Shown: positions 45,522 to 54,825 of the stretch, one piece after another | Position numbering within the stretch: position 1 is the stretch's first letter | Layout of the letters: every line of letters starts with the position of its first letter | From: Microbulbifer sp. VAAF005 | GTDB lineage: Bacteria; Pseudomonadota; Gammaproteobacteria; Pseudomonadales; Cellvibrionaceae | Direction of reading: 5' to 3' | Assembly: GCF_030012985.1 (NCBI RefSeq) | Contig: NZ_CP120233.1 | Location: 3,653,001 to 3,717,000, forward strand | Length of the DNA: 64,000 nt | Position numbers and translations under genes: made by a program | The notes under the pieces: model-generated | What the model was told of the DNA's origin: nothing | Database searches by the model: none | The model's input: only the letters and a program-made list of their open reading frames with translations

Positions 45522-48388
45522 ATGATGAGTCTATCCAATAACGGTAAAGGGGCGCTCAGACCCACTTTGCTATCTGCTGCCATCGCGGCCTCCGTGTCCA
45601 CCTCGGTTGGGGCCTATGCGCAGGAGCAGGAAACACTGGAAGAAGTAACAGTTACCGGTATTCGCACCAGCGTTTTGGACTCCGTTGAAGCCAAGCGCGC
45701 CGCCGATGTTGTGGCCGATGTGGTAGATGCGGGCGCTCTGTCATCTCTTCCCGACCAATCAATCGCCGATGCCCTGGGCCGTCTGCCCGGCGTAACCACC
45801 GTGCGATCGAACGGTCAGTCCTCACAGCTAAATATCCGCGGTATGAACGGCGACTTCCTGCAGACCACCCTGAATGGTCGTGAGCAGGCCTCTACCAGTG
45901 GTTATACCGAAAGTACTCGCTGGATATCTTTTGACCAGTACCCAGCTGAGCTGATTAATCAGGCTGCGGTCTACAAGACTCCGAAAGCCTCTCATATCGA
46001 AGGTGGTGTAGCGGGCTCTGTAGAGCTGAAAACAGCCAATCCTCTCGACGCCGAGAAAGAACACAACTTTAATGCCAATGTGCGTATGTCGTTTAACGAC
46101 GCAGCAGACGACGTCGGTGCCGACGAGTTCGGTGAGCGTGTCACCCTGTCGTACATGGGTAAATTTATGGATGACAAGGTGGGCGTCGCCCTGGGTTACT
46201 CCCACCTTGAGCAGCCGAATAGCTTTGTAAAGTCCCGCACAGGTGCAGACGCCCAGATCGGTTATGAACCGCCGGCAAGCGATTACGATGGTGACGGCAG
46301 CGCAGATGCTTTGCCGCGCGCATTCCAATGGCAGTCAGGTGATGGTACCGATACCCGCAATGGTTACCTGGCTAGCGTCGTTTTTGAGCCTACCGATGGT
46401 TTCAAGGCCCAGTTGGATTACTTCAAATCTGACTTTGAGCGTGTGGATACTCGCCACGGTATTACGGTTGGTGGGCTGGCCAATACAGACATGTATACCC
46501 TTTCCGATACGGAAGTAAACGGCGGAGTGGTTACCGATGGAACGGTAATTATTACCGATCCAAAAACTGTTTACGATTCCAGCCCCTGGTTTGAATCCCG
46601 CTCTGAGGATCAATCAACTCAGGCGGACAGCGATAGTATTGGCCTGAACCTGGAGTGGAATTTTGGTGACCGCCATACCCTGGCCGTTGACTACTCCTAT
46701 AGTAAGGGCACCAAGACGCGCAAGGATCAGATTGTATCCATGCACGCTTACGACCTGACCTACAATGACGATGGAAATTTAGAGACCTGGGAAGAAGCTG
46801 CTGGGCAGAGCTTTGCCTATTCCCTTAATGGTGATGGTATTCCCTCAGGCGTTTTCTCCGGTGTAGATTTCACCGATCTGGATACCATGCGTTTGTCGCG
46901 CTATGAAGAGTACCCCCACGAGTACACAGATAAAGTTGAAGCCTTCAAGTTCGATTACAAGTTTGACTTGGAGTGGCGAGCCATTGCCTCTATAGAGACT
47001 GGATTCCGTGTATCTGAGCGTACTTTCGATTCTGAGCGTGGTGCTTTCCTGTACGGTAGCCGCGATGGTCAATTCAATGACTACTGTGCGGATAACCTGT
47101 CCGACATCGATTGTGAGCCGCAACTACTGGACGGCTATGTCAGCATTGAATCTACCAATGGGATACCACAATTCGTAGTCAACGATATGGATGCCCTGGC
47201 TTCCAGTATTTTTGGTGCCGGTAATTACGAAGGTAAAAAGGTATTTAGCCAGGACTGGACTTTCGTTGAGTCCGGTGCTGTGAGAGAGGAAGTTTTTGCC
47301 TACTACCTGATGGCCAATATTGAAACCCAGTTGGGTAGTATTCCAGTAACTGGTAATTTCGGTGTACGGGTTGTTGAAACCGATGTGAAGTCCAGCGGTA
47401 TCCAAAATGTGGGTGCTGGCAATGGTATCGAAATTACTGATGATGTGGGTGTAACATCAGATAGCTACGACTATGTTGAGTACGGCCCCGAATACACAGA
47501 CACCCTGCCTTCCCTTAACTTGAACTTTGAGCTGACCGAGCAGGACTACATTCGCTTTGCAGCAGCTAAAGTTATGGGCCGTCCGCCGGTTGGGCAGCTG
47601 AAGGGGGCGCTGGCTCCTGGAACAGTGTTAACAACGATGGCGCTACGGAGTACAACGTTTGGACCAAGGGGTCTCCCTACCTCGATCCTTTCCGTGCAAA
47701 CCAGTTTGACTTGGCTTATGAGCACTATTTCGAAGATGGCGGCGCGGTAACTGCAGCCATTTTCTGGAAAGATATCGAAAGCCTGGTAGAAAAGCAGTAT
47801 ATCTACCTGGACAGCCAGGCAGATCGAACGGCGTTATTTGATTCCCTGGGTATTGAAATTCCAGTTGGCCTGGAAGCCGGTGCTTTCGAAACTTACGTGA
47901 ATAACGACAAGGGCGGATATATTCGAGGCATTGAGCTTGCGGGTACTAAAACCTTTGATCAGCTGCCGGGTATTTGGGCTGGCCTGGGTATGACCGCCAG
48001 CTATTCATATACTGAGAGTGAAACCGAAGTGAGTGGCGGTAGCCTCTATGGTGAAAACCTGCCGTTGCCGGGCCTCTCTGAAAATGTCTGGAGCACTACA
48101 GTATTCTGGGATATCGGTAATTTCAGCTCCCACGTCAATGTTCGCTATCGGGATGAATTTATCCTGAATATGCCGGTACCAGGCAGCTCCACACCTGTGG
48201 AAGCGCAAGCCTATACTACTGTCGATGCACAGATATCCTACGCATTTGATAATGGTATCGATGTGATTCTCTCAGCGAACAATCTTACGGATGAGGCTGA
48301 TGTGAAATCATACGGAGTAGATGGTGTCCTCGGTGAATATACTGAGTTTGGGCGTCAGTTCTACCTCGGCTTGAACTATAGCTACTAA
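45522..48388 (+). pseudogene. TonB-dependent receptor (Xanthomonas/Caulobacter type), frameshifted
   Basis: ATG 45522 encodes a signal peptide, the 'EEVTVTGIRTSVLDSVEAKR' N-terminus, and a plug with 'LGRLPGVTTVRSNGQSSQLNIRG'. The barrel continues to 'GRPPVGQLKG', then at a run of five G (47603-47607) the frame is lost; adding one G restores 'GAGSWNSVNNDG' and runs to the TAG-free end at 48388 ('ATEFGRQFYLGLNYSY'-like, terminal Tyr). The joined protein is about 955 residues, normal for the TIGR01782 group, which imports oligosaccharides. A sequencing error is likely. A CRP-type site precedes it and a halogenase homologue follows, a known pairing. Confidence 0.87.
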
Positions 48389-48432
48389 GTATCGCTGATT
48401 CTTTCGGTGTAAAACTGAAGGTGTGATAAGAG

Positions 48433-48469
48433 ACCGCCCGCTGAGCTACGCTTGCCGGGCGGTTTTTTT
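48433..48469 (+). terminator. rho-independent terminator after the TonB receptor
   Basis: ACCGCCCG pairs with CGGGCGGT (15-base loop), followed by six further T residues. Confidence 0.9.
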
Positions 48470-48522
48470 GAAATATCAAATGGCCCGAAAATAAGTGCGG
48501 TGCCGAATTTTTGAGAGTCGCC

Positions 48523-50034
48523 ATGAGCAATCAACGCAAAAAAATAATTATTCTTGGCGGGGGTACCGCTGGCTGGATAACTGCCAATCTGATGGCGACC
48601 CACTGGCAGGATAAAGGGTTTGAAATCACCTTGGTGGAATCACCGGATATCGGGATTATCGGTGTTGGGGAGGGATCAACTCCACCGCTAAAAGGTTTTA
48701 TGGAGACTATAGGAGTTAGCGAATCAGAGTGGATGCCTGCCTGTAACGCTACTTACAAAGTGGGAATTACCTTTAGGGATTGGTCGGTTAAGCCGGGCTT
48801 TACTGAGTATGTTCATCCTTTTGTTGGCCAGCCTGACCAATTTACTATCCCGGCATTTTTTCATAATAGTTACTTGCGCAGGAAAGGCGTTGACCTGGAG
48901 GGACATCCGGATCATTTCTTTCTGGCTACTGAGATGATACGGCAAAAATTATCTCCAGTCGCGCCGGAAAACTTCCCTTTTGAAATTGCCTATGGCTATC
49001 ATTTTGATTCTGGTTTATTGGGCCAGTTCCTGCGTCGTGTTGCCGAAAAAAAAGGCGTTCGCTATAAGGTGGCGACAGTGGCTGGCGCCATGCTCGATGC
49101 ACAGGGGAATATTGATCATCTGAAAACTACTGATGGTGAGGTTCTCAAAGCGGATCTGTATGTGGACAGTTCCGGCTTCCGTGGAAGTCTTATACAACAA
49201 TCCCTGAAAGTTCCTTTCATTAGTAGCGCTGAGAGTCTGTTTAACGATTCTGCGGTTGTATTTGCTACAGATCAGGATAAAGAGTATGCACCGCATACTA
49301 TTTCTACTGCGATGAAATATGGCTGGGCCTGGAAAATCCCACTGACTAATCGCAATGGCAATGGCTATGTTTACAGCTCTCGCTTTGTCGACGATGACAA
49401 GGCAGAAACGGAATTTCGCGCTCACTTGGGGTTGTTGGACAGTGATGTCGAGGCGCGTAGATTAAAGTTCAAGGTGGGACGGGTTGCCCAACACTGGGCC
49501 AAGAACTGCCTGGCGGTGGGGCTCTCCCAAGGCTTTATTGAGCCTTTGGAGGCAACGGCGCTGGATATGGTTCAGGAAACCGTTGTGCGCTTTATTGAGG
49601 CCTACAACAATGGTGATCATACAGATAAGTATAGGGATGATTTTAATAATCGTATCAGTGCTCGTTTTGATGCAGTGCGGGACTATATCGTCTGTCACTA
49701 CCGTATTAGTTCGAGAACTGATACGGATTATTGGATTGCCAATGGGACTAATGAAAAGATATCTCCCTCCCTGCGCTCAATCTTGATGTCCTGGATGGCA
49801 GGCAAGAATATTACTGATGAACTACTGAATCAAAAATTGGATGTCTATTTCCCGAATGTATCCTGGAATTGCCTGTTGACTGGCAAGGGGATTTACCCGG
49901 GACAGGAACAGTTGCGTCTAGGTAATGAGCTCGCACACAAATATAAACTGGACGAAATCAGGGATTTTAACCGCCGCTGTGCTCTGAACTTTATGCCGCA
50001 CATGGATCAGTTAAATCAATTAAGGATGGGGTAG
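48523..50034 (+). CDS. flavin-dependent tryptophan-halogenase family protein
   Basis: 503 residues. The FAD loop G-G-G-T-A-G-W is at 12-18. Lys79 sits in 'MPACNATYKVGITF', matching the catalytic Lys of PrnA/RebH, and W-A-W-K-I-P at 268-273 is the family's WxWxIP motif that keeps it from acting as a monooxygenase. Glu343 in 'EPLEATAL' fits the second catalytic Glu. So halogenation is chemically possible. It follows a TonB receptor, as do many marine and xanthomonad homologues (BrvH-like), whose natural substrate is unknown. A strong terminator separates the two genes, so it has its own promoter. Confidence 0.9.
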   Translation: MSNQRKKIIILGGGTAGWITANLMATHWQDKGFEITLVESPDIGIIGVGEGSTPPLKGFMETIGVSESEWMPACNATYKVGITFRDWSVKPGFTEYVHPFVGQPDQFTIPAFFHNSYLRRKGVDLEGHPDHFFLATEMIRQKLSPVAPENFPFEIAYGYHFDSGLLGQFLRRVAEKKGVRYKVATVAGAMLDAQGNIDHLKTTDGEVLKADLYVDSSGFRGSLIQQSLKVPFISSAESLFNDSAVVFATDQDKEYAPHTISTAMKYGWAWKIPLTNRNGNGYVYSSRFVDDDKAETEFRAHLGLLDSDVEARRLKFKVGRVAQHWAKNCLAVGLSQGFIEPLEATALDMVQETVVRFIEAYNNGDHTDKYRDDFNNRISARFDAVRDYIVCHYRISSRTDTDYWIANGTNEKISPSLRSILMSWMAGKNITDELLNQKLDVYFPNVSWNCLLTGKGIYPGQEQLRLGNELAHKYKLDEIRDFNRRCALNFMPHMDQLNQLRMG

Positions 50035-50044
50035 GAGGAAATCT

Positions 50045-50084
50045 GGAATAGTGCTCGGGTTATCTCTGAGCACTATTCCATTTT
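50045..50084. terminator. bidirectional hairpin between halogenase and minus-strand gene
   Basis: GGAATAGTGCTC pairs perfectly with GAGCACTATTCC (12 bp, 11-base loop), then ATTTTAAT. Confidence 0.75.
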
Positions 50085-50124
50085 AATCAGATAGGGGAAT
50101 AAATCGTCTTAATTTAACAAATGA

Positions 50125-50424
50125 TTATTCATTGTCCTGAAATTCAATTTTTTCTGACTCTTTAATGCGAAGTGTGCGTTTTTCTCCGCGCTCTCCACGG
50201 ATTTTCACACGATCTCCCGATTTCATACCTTTGAGCTTGGCCTCATCGGCATCCAGGAAAAAGTAGTGGCCAGTCTGCTCATCTTTCAGGGAAAACTTAC
50301 GCTTGGATTTTCCTGTTTCAAAATCTTCAGAGATAATTTCTTCCAAGGTGCCAGTTACAATCTCCTCTGCTTGTACAAACAGGGAGAAGCTCAATGCAAA
50401 CGCTATTAGAATGAACTTTTTCAT
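50125..50424 (-). CDS. small exported OB-fold-like protein, partner of the M11-like protease
   Basis: 99 residues with a signal peptide (cleavage near V-Q-A-E). The mature 79 residues are charged and beta-rich: 'VTGTLEEIISEDFETGKSK', 'YFFLDADEAKLKGMKSGDRV' and 'KIRGERGEKRTLRIKES'. This looks like the short N-terminal domain found in many bacterial M11 (gametolysin-like) proteases. It begins 31 bases after the M11-like protease gene, which lacks that domain. A prodomain, inhibitor or chaperone supplied in trans is possible; this is inference. Confidence 0.7.
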   Translation of the reverse strand: MKKFILIAFALSFSLFVQAEEIVTGTLEEIISEDFETGKSKRKFSLKDEQTGHYFFLDADEAKLKGMKSGDRVKIRGERGEKRTLRIKESEKIEFQDNE

Positions 50425-50455
50425 AGTATTTACCCTACGGTAACGGATTTATAGT

Positions 50456-52354
50456 CTAATCACTGTAACTGACTAAGATAGTGGCCGACTGTTTGTCTGA
50501 GGCCATAGATTGAAACTCAATGGTTAAGCCAATATTTGAGTCGGTAAAGCTATCTCCTGGCTCCTTGAGTTCTGCTACATGGTTAAAGAGTCTATTATCG
50601 AGATAATGAACGGATACTGAATTTTCCATATGAGACGATGGGTTCAGTATGTCATGGCCTACATGGTAGTTCACGTAGTAGTAGTCTTTCCCATTCTGAC
50701 TACCCGCACTCTCAACTTTCAGCTGCTGGGGCAGATTTCCTGAGAGCTCTCCCGCAGTCAGCTCAATAGCTTCAATCTCCACCTCTTCTGTTCTGCCGGC
50801 GGTCTGGGTTACCGTTTGAGTATATTCGGGGAATAAATCATACCAGCCCATATACTCACGGTGACCACTGCCAAACAAGCGAGATCTCCAGGCATTCCCC
50901 ATAAAGCTCCCGTCTGTTCCATATTCGCTTTCGCCACTATCGAAGGTATCCCCATCATTGTTGTCATCATTGCCAGCATGGCTCAGTCCAATATTGTGTC
51001 CAAGCTCGTGGCCCATAATCATCTGATCTGTATAGGCAGTAACGATGCTCCACCTTCCACCAACGGAAGCGACACCAGCCCCTACTAGCCCGGCACTCTT
51101 GGCCTCTGGAGGAAAAATGTAGACTCGGTGGCGCCAGTCGCTTAGGTCAATCGGATTGTTGTTGTCATCTACAAAATTGGCCTCAGCCCACTCGGTGGCA
51201 TTATCCCGCCAAGTATATCCTCCATCGGTATACTCTCCACCCTGACTGGATCGGGCCGATGCATCATCAACACTTAAAGTGCCACCATTCTGGCTATCGG
51301 GAATATTGTAGCTGATGCAGTCAATGGAGCTGTCTTCATTACTATCTTCGCCATAACAGTAATGCCCCAGGGAATTGTCACTGATGAGATGACGGAGAAA
51401 TTTTAGCTGTCCCAATGAATTCTTTAGATAGGTATTATCGAGGGAGTCCTCATCGTTAAATACCATATCTGCAATATCTGAGATGTCAGTAGTATCCGTC
51501 GGTGCTGCATCAGAGAAGTTCATAAAAATGAATACGATACTACTTTCGTCAGGCTCGATGGTGACAATAGAAAAAGTAACTGATTGGGTAGAGCCATCAC
51601 TCAGTTGAAATGAAACGGTATCTTCTGTGGTCTCACCATTATTCAAATTATCTGCTGAGTCATTCAGGCTGTATTCCCAGTCCCCACTGCTGGATAACTC
51701 TAAATCACCGTATGAGCCGTTAATAGTTTCCTTGACGAACTCCGGTGTGTTGCCATCGACATCCTCTAAAAGGAATGTACCTGAAGCAAATTCCTTCCCT
51801 TCAACAATTAGGGTAGCCAGTGGGCTGGCGGGGTTAAAAGTGTAGGTGTCATCGTATCCAGTGATGGAAATGGATATGGTCGCTTCTGAGTTACTGAAGC
51901 CAATGCCAATACTGAACGTGTCGGTAGCTATTTCTGAGCCAGCAATGGGATCGGATAACTCACTGTCCAGAGTGTAGGTCCAGCTGCCATCGCTGGAGAT
52001 TTCCAGTTCCCCGTAAGTTCCGTGAAAATTTCCAGACTCAAAGGTTTGATTGCTATTTGAGTTATCGATCAGTTGCCCTGAGACCGTGATCTCGTCATCT
52101 TCACTGACGCTGCCACTACCTCCGCTTATGCTAGAGGAACTGTCATTGTCAGAGTCGCTATTGCCATTGGAGCCTGAGTTATCACTATCAGAATCAGAGC
52201 TGCCATTATCGTTGCCAGAGTTAGATCCAGAATTATTGTCGCTGCCAACAGCAGTGTCTTCAGTACCGCTTTCATCGGAGCTTCCGCCGCCCCCACAAGC
52301 AGAAAGAAATACAGCTAAACTGATAGCTGTAAGCAACTTCAATGAATAAGTCAT
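50456..52354 (-). CDS. surface lipoprotein with two VCBS-type domains and an M11-like metalloprotease domain
   Basis: 632 residues. The lipobox ends at Cys20 (F-L-S-A-C), followed by a Ser/Gly/Asp/Asn linker to about residue 85. Two VCBS-like repeats ('GTYGELEISSDGSWTYTLD', 'GSYGDLELSSSGDWEYSLN') cover about 86-265. The catalytic domain holds H-E-L-G-H-N-I-G-L-S-H at about 446-456, a metzincin zinc site, then 'GTDGSFMGNAW' with the Met-turn and 'HREYMGWYD', as in peptidase M11. Substrate unknown; probably an exoprotease held at the cell surface. Likely operon with the small gene at 50125. Confidence 0.85.
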   Translation of the reverse strand: MTYSLKLLTAISLAVFLSACGGGGSSDESGTEDTAVGSDNNSGSNSGNDNGSSDSDSDNSGSNGNSDSDNDSSSSISGGSGSVSEDDEITVSGQLIDNSNSNQTFESGNFHGTYGELEISSDGSWTYTLDSELSDPIAGSEIATDTFSIGIGFSNSEATISISITGYDDTYTFNPASPLATLIVEGKEFASGTFLLEDVDGNTPEFVKETINGSYGDLELSSSGDWEYSLNDSADNLNNGETTEDTVSFQLSDGSTQSVTFSIVTIEPDESSIVFIFMNFSDAAPTDTTDISDIADMVFNDEDSLDNTYLKNSLGQLKFLRHLISDNSLGHYCYGEDSNEDSSIDCISYNIPDSQNGGTLSVDDASARSSQGGEYTDGGYTWRDNATEWAEANFVDDNNNPIDLSDWRHRVYIFPPEAKSAGLVGAGVASVGGRWSIVTAYTDQMIMGHELGHNIGLSHAGNDDNNDGDTFDSGESEYGTDGSFMGNAWRSRLFGSGHREYMGWYDLFPEYTQTVTQTAGRTEEVEIEAIELTAGELSGNLPQQLKVESAGSQNGKDYYYVNYHVGHDILNPSSHMENSVSVHYLDNRLFNHVAELKEPGDSFTDSNIGLTIEFQSMASDKQSATILVSYSD

Positions 52355-52650
52355 ATCGCCTCGATAGATCCGTTATACCAAATATGATTGGTGCGGAGTA
52401 TAAAGAGATGGTGATCATATTCTGTGATGGCTGGCTTGATTTTGACGTGGGCTTATTGCTGGGATAGGGCAGAACACCATCTGTCATATGATTCGATAAG
52501 GCTTATTTATACGGAAGATAAAATAGGGGAAAATTGGCGAATAATTATAGGCGATTTGTATTACTGAATATCAATTTTTTGAGCCTGTTGGCAAAATTAA
52601 GTTGATGGCGGTCAACTATTTGGTGTGAATAGTTGACCGCTCAAGAGTTA
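52355..52650. other. intergenic gap, no gene seen
   Basis: Carries the promoter of the protease gene; nothing else recognised. Confidence 0.5.
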
Positions 52651-54822
52651 TCACTCTTTAGATAGCTCACTTAGGAACTGTTTTAGATGTGTAACATTAC
52701 AATCTTTTTTTCCAGTACAGTTTTCCAGTATTTGCTGTAGCTGTTGATCGTCGCTTTGCTCAGTAGCCAGTTTCAAATAATGTAGCATCTGGTTAATGTT
52801 CTGGTCGGCAGGCTCTCCCTGACTATAGGCTTCAGCAATTTTCAGTGATGCCATGCCATGCCCCCTTTTGGAAGCCTCATCGTAGAGTGACAGTGCCCGA
52901 TCCAGATTGGCCTCTACACCAAGTCCCTGCTCATACATGCGAGCTTGATTAAAAAATCCATACTTTGAATTTTTGTTCGCTGCCTGCTCGAACCAATATA
53001 AGGCTTTGGAGTAGTTTTTTATATCGTTATTCTCGGAGTCCAAATATATGAGACCCAGCTTATTCATGGCAGAAGCTAATCCACTCTCTGCTGCTTGAGT
53101 ATAATAATAAATTGCCTGTTCAAGGTCCTTGTATACTCCATTACCCGTTTCATAGAGTCCTGCCAGCCTTGCACTAGAATTGGCTGATCCCTCCTCAGCA
53201 GCAAGCCTATAGAGTTCTGCAGCACGAGCTGGGCTTTTTTCAACTCCATAGCCATGTTCGGCGGAGTAACCCATATTGGTAATACACTCCAGATTGCCGG
53301 CCCTTCCACAGAGTAAATACCAAGCATAGGCAATCTCAGGATTGGCGTCTGCAATAATGTCTTTGGAATTCAGTATTCCCATTTTTAATTGTGCAGGAAG
53401 GTGGTTGCGGAATGCCGCTGCTCGGTATTCCCTGATAGATTGACTGATATTAATTGGCTCGCCATGTACTCCGAATTGAGCGATACGGCCCCTTTCATAG
53501 AGTGCTGCTGGATTTCCTGCAACTGCGGCCTCATTGAGAAGTGCCATGCCCTCACTGATTTCTCTTTTCTCTTCCAATAGGTAGCTGGCATAAAAAAATT
53601 GCGCCGGGGAAAAGCCGCTATTGGAGGATTTTTGGATATGTTGCTCAAATTGATAATAGTTATTTTGCTCGAGATATCCTATGGCTTGGGTGAAGGAAGC
53701 CATTGGATAATTTTTGTTGGCGCTAGCCTGCAGGAGTTGTTTAGCACGGTTTTCGTTGATAGAGGCAAATTCTTCTGAAGCAAAGAGGGAATAGAGCTCG
53801 TACTCTGCCTGACCTTTTTTCAGGTGTTGTTCGGCACTGGATAGTAGTGAAATCGCGAGTTCTTCATCTTGCTCAATGCCCAGTCCCATATAGGCCATAT
53901 AAGCGAGAAAAACTTTTGCCTCTTGCAGGCCCAAATCTGCAGCAGCAACAAATAATTGGGCACACTCGTTGATAGAAAATTTTTCAGTTTTTTCACTGAG
54001 GCACAGTCGTCCTAAACTGATGTTGGCAGAAATAGACCCCATAACTATGGCGTCAAGGTAGGCTTGCTCTGCTTGCGAGTACTGTCCCTCAGCATGGAAT
54101 ACAGTGCCTTCGGCGTGCCGAGCTGCGTAATCTGTAGAGGCTAGAACCTGAATTACATCCGTATAGAGCTGATCTGAAGTGCCGGCAAACGGGTACCGAA
54201 TCGCGAGTAGGCGGTGTAGAAAACGGGCATTATCGAAGTAAATTTTGGATACTTGATTACCTCCGATTTCCCTCACGTTATATACGCGATAGATAGCATT
54301 GCGACTATTGGCAAACTCTATATAGCTATCGATAATTTCATAGCCGGATATGGTGAGCAGATCTTCTGCGTCTGCCCAGCTCGCTACTTCGAAAGCACTG
54401 TAGCCATATTCACCACTGCGTCCGGAAAGGATGCCCGTCGCAATAAATTCAAACAGGTTTTTGTGATAATTGGCGGCCTCCAGTTGCCCCACAGACTCAT
54501 AGCATTCGGCGGCAGTGAGGTGGGGCATCAGGGACAGGATGTTGTTATTGACCACGGCCTTCCAATCCACTGCGTCACAGGCTTTTTGTCCAGACTCAAT
54601 CGCAGCCATTTCTGATTGGTAGTGGTCTCTGGCAGCGATGTTATTCACTGGCTGCTGGGATTCCAGATATGCGAACCAGAAGTCCTCATAAGCGACTGTG
54701 TCCGGAGCGCTGGCTACCTGGTTGGTTAACAGCCGGATTTGGTTGTCGCCCGATTCGATCGTGGTTTGGCCGGCACAGGAGGCCAGTAAGTACATGATGG
54801 GAGCAAAGATTAGTTTTTTCAT
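52651..54822 (-). CDS. Sel1-repeat lipoprotein
   Basis: 723 residues. The signal peptide ends in L-A-S-C, with lipidated Cys at 16. From about residue 240 it is built of alpha/alpha Sel1-like repeats, recognisable as 'A...Y..AA..G...A...LG.LY..G.GV..D...A..Y' (for example 'GYGVEKSPARAAELYRLAAEEG' and 'GNGVYKDLEQAIYYYTQAAESG'). Such proteins scaffold protein complexes or signalling in the periplasm. The ATG lies three bases after the stop of the DUF3857/transglutaminase gene, so the two are translationally linked. Confidence 0.88.
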   Translation of the reverse strand: MKKLIFAPIMYLLASCAGQTTIESGDNQIRLLTNQVASAPDTVAYEDFWFAYLESQQPVNNIAARDHYQSEMAAIESGQKACDAVDWKAVVNNNILSLMPHLTAAECYESVGQLEAANYHKNLFEFIATGILSGRSGEYGYSAFEVASWADAEDLLTISGYEIIDSYIEFANSRNAIYRVYNVREIGGNQVSKIYFDNARFLHRLLAIRYPFAGTSDQLYTDVIQVLASTDYAARHAEGTVFHAEGQYSQAEQAYLDAIVMGSISANISLGRLCLSEKTEKFSINECAQLFVAAADLGLQEAKVFLAYMAYMGLGIEQDEELAISLLSSAEQHLKKGQAEYELYSLFASEEFASINENRAKQLLQASANKNYPMASFTQAIGYLEQNNYYQFEQHIQKSSNSGFSPAQFFYASYLLEEKREISEGMALLNEAAVAGNPAALYERGRIAQFGVHGEPINISQSIREYRAAAFRNHLPAQLKMGILNSKDIIADANPEIAYAWYLLCGRAGNLECITNMGYSAEHGYGVEKSPARAAELYRLAAEEGSANSSARLAGLYETGNGVYKDLEQAIYYYTQAAESGLASAMNKLGLIYLDSENNDIKNYSKALYWFEQAANKNSKYGFFNQARMYEQGLGVEANLDRALSLYDEASKRGHGMASLKIAEAYSQGEPADQNINQMLHYLKLATEQSDDQQLQQILENCTGKKDCNVTHLKQFLSELSKE

Positions 54823-54825
54823 TAT

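Noticed and set aside
46845..47405. Long antisense frames within the TonB receptor, and similar ones in rhlE (28728-29588), the RND gene (38216-38824) and parE (5507-5911)
   Set aside because: They are shadows of strongly conserved sense genes in GC-richer DNA, without start signals.
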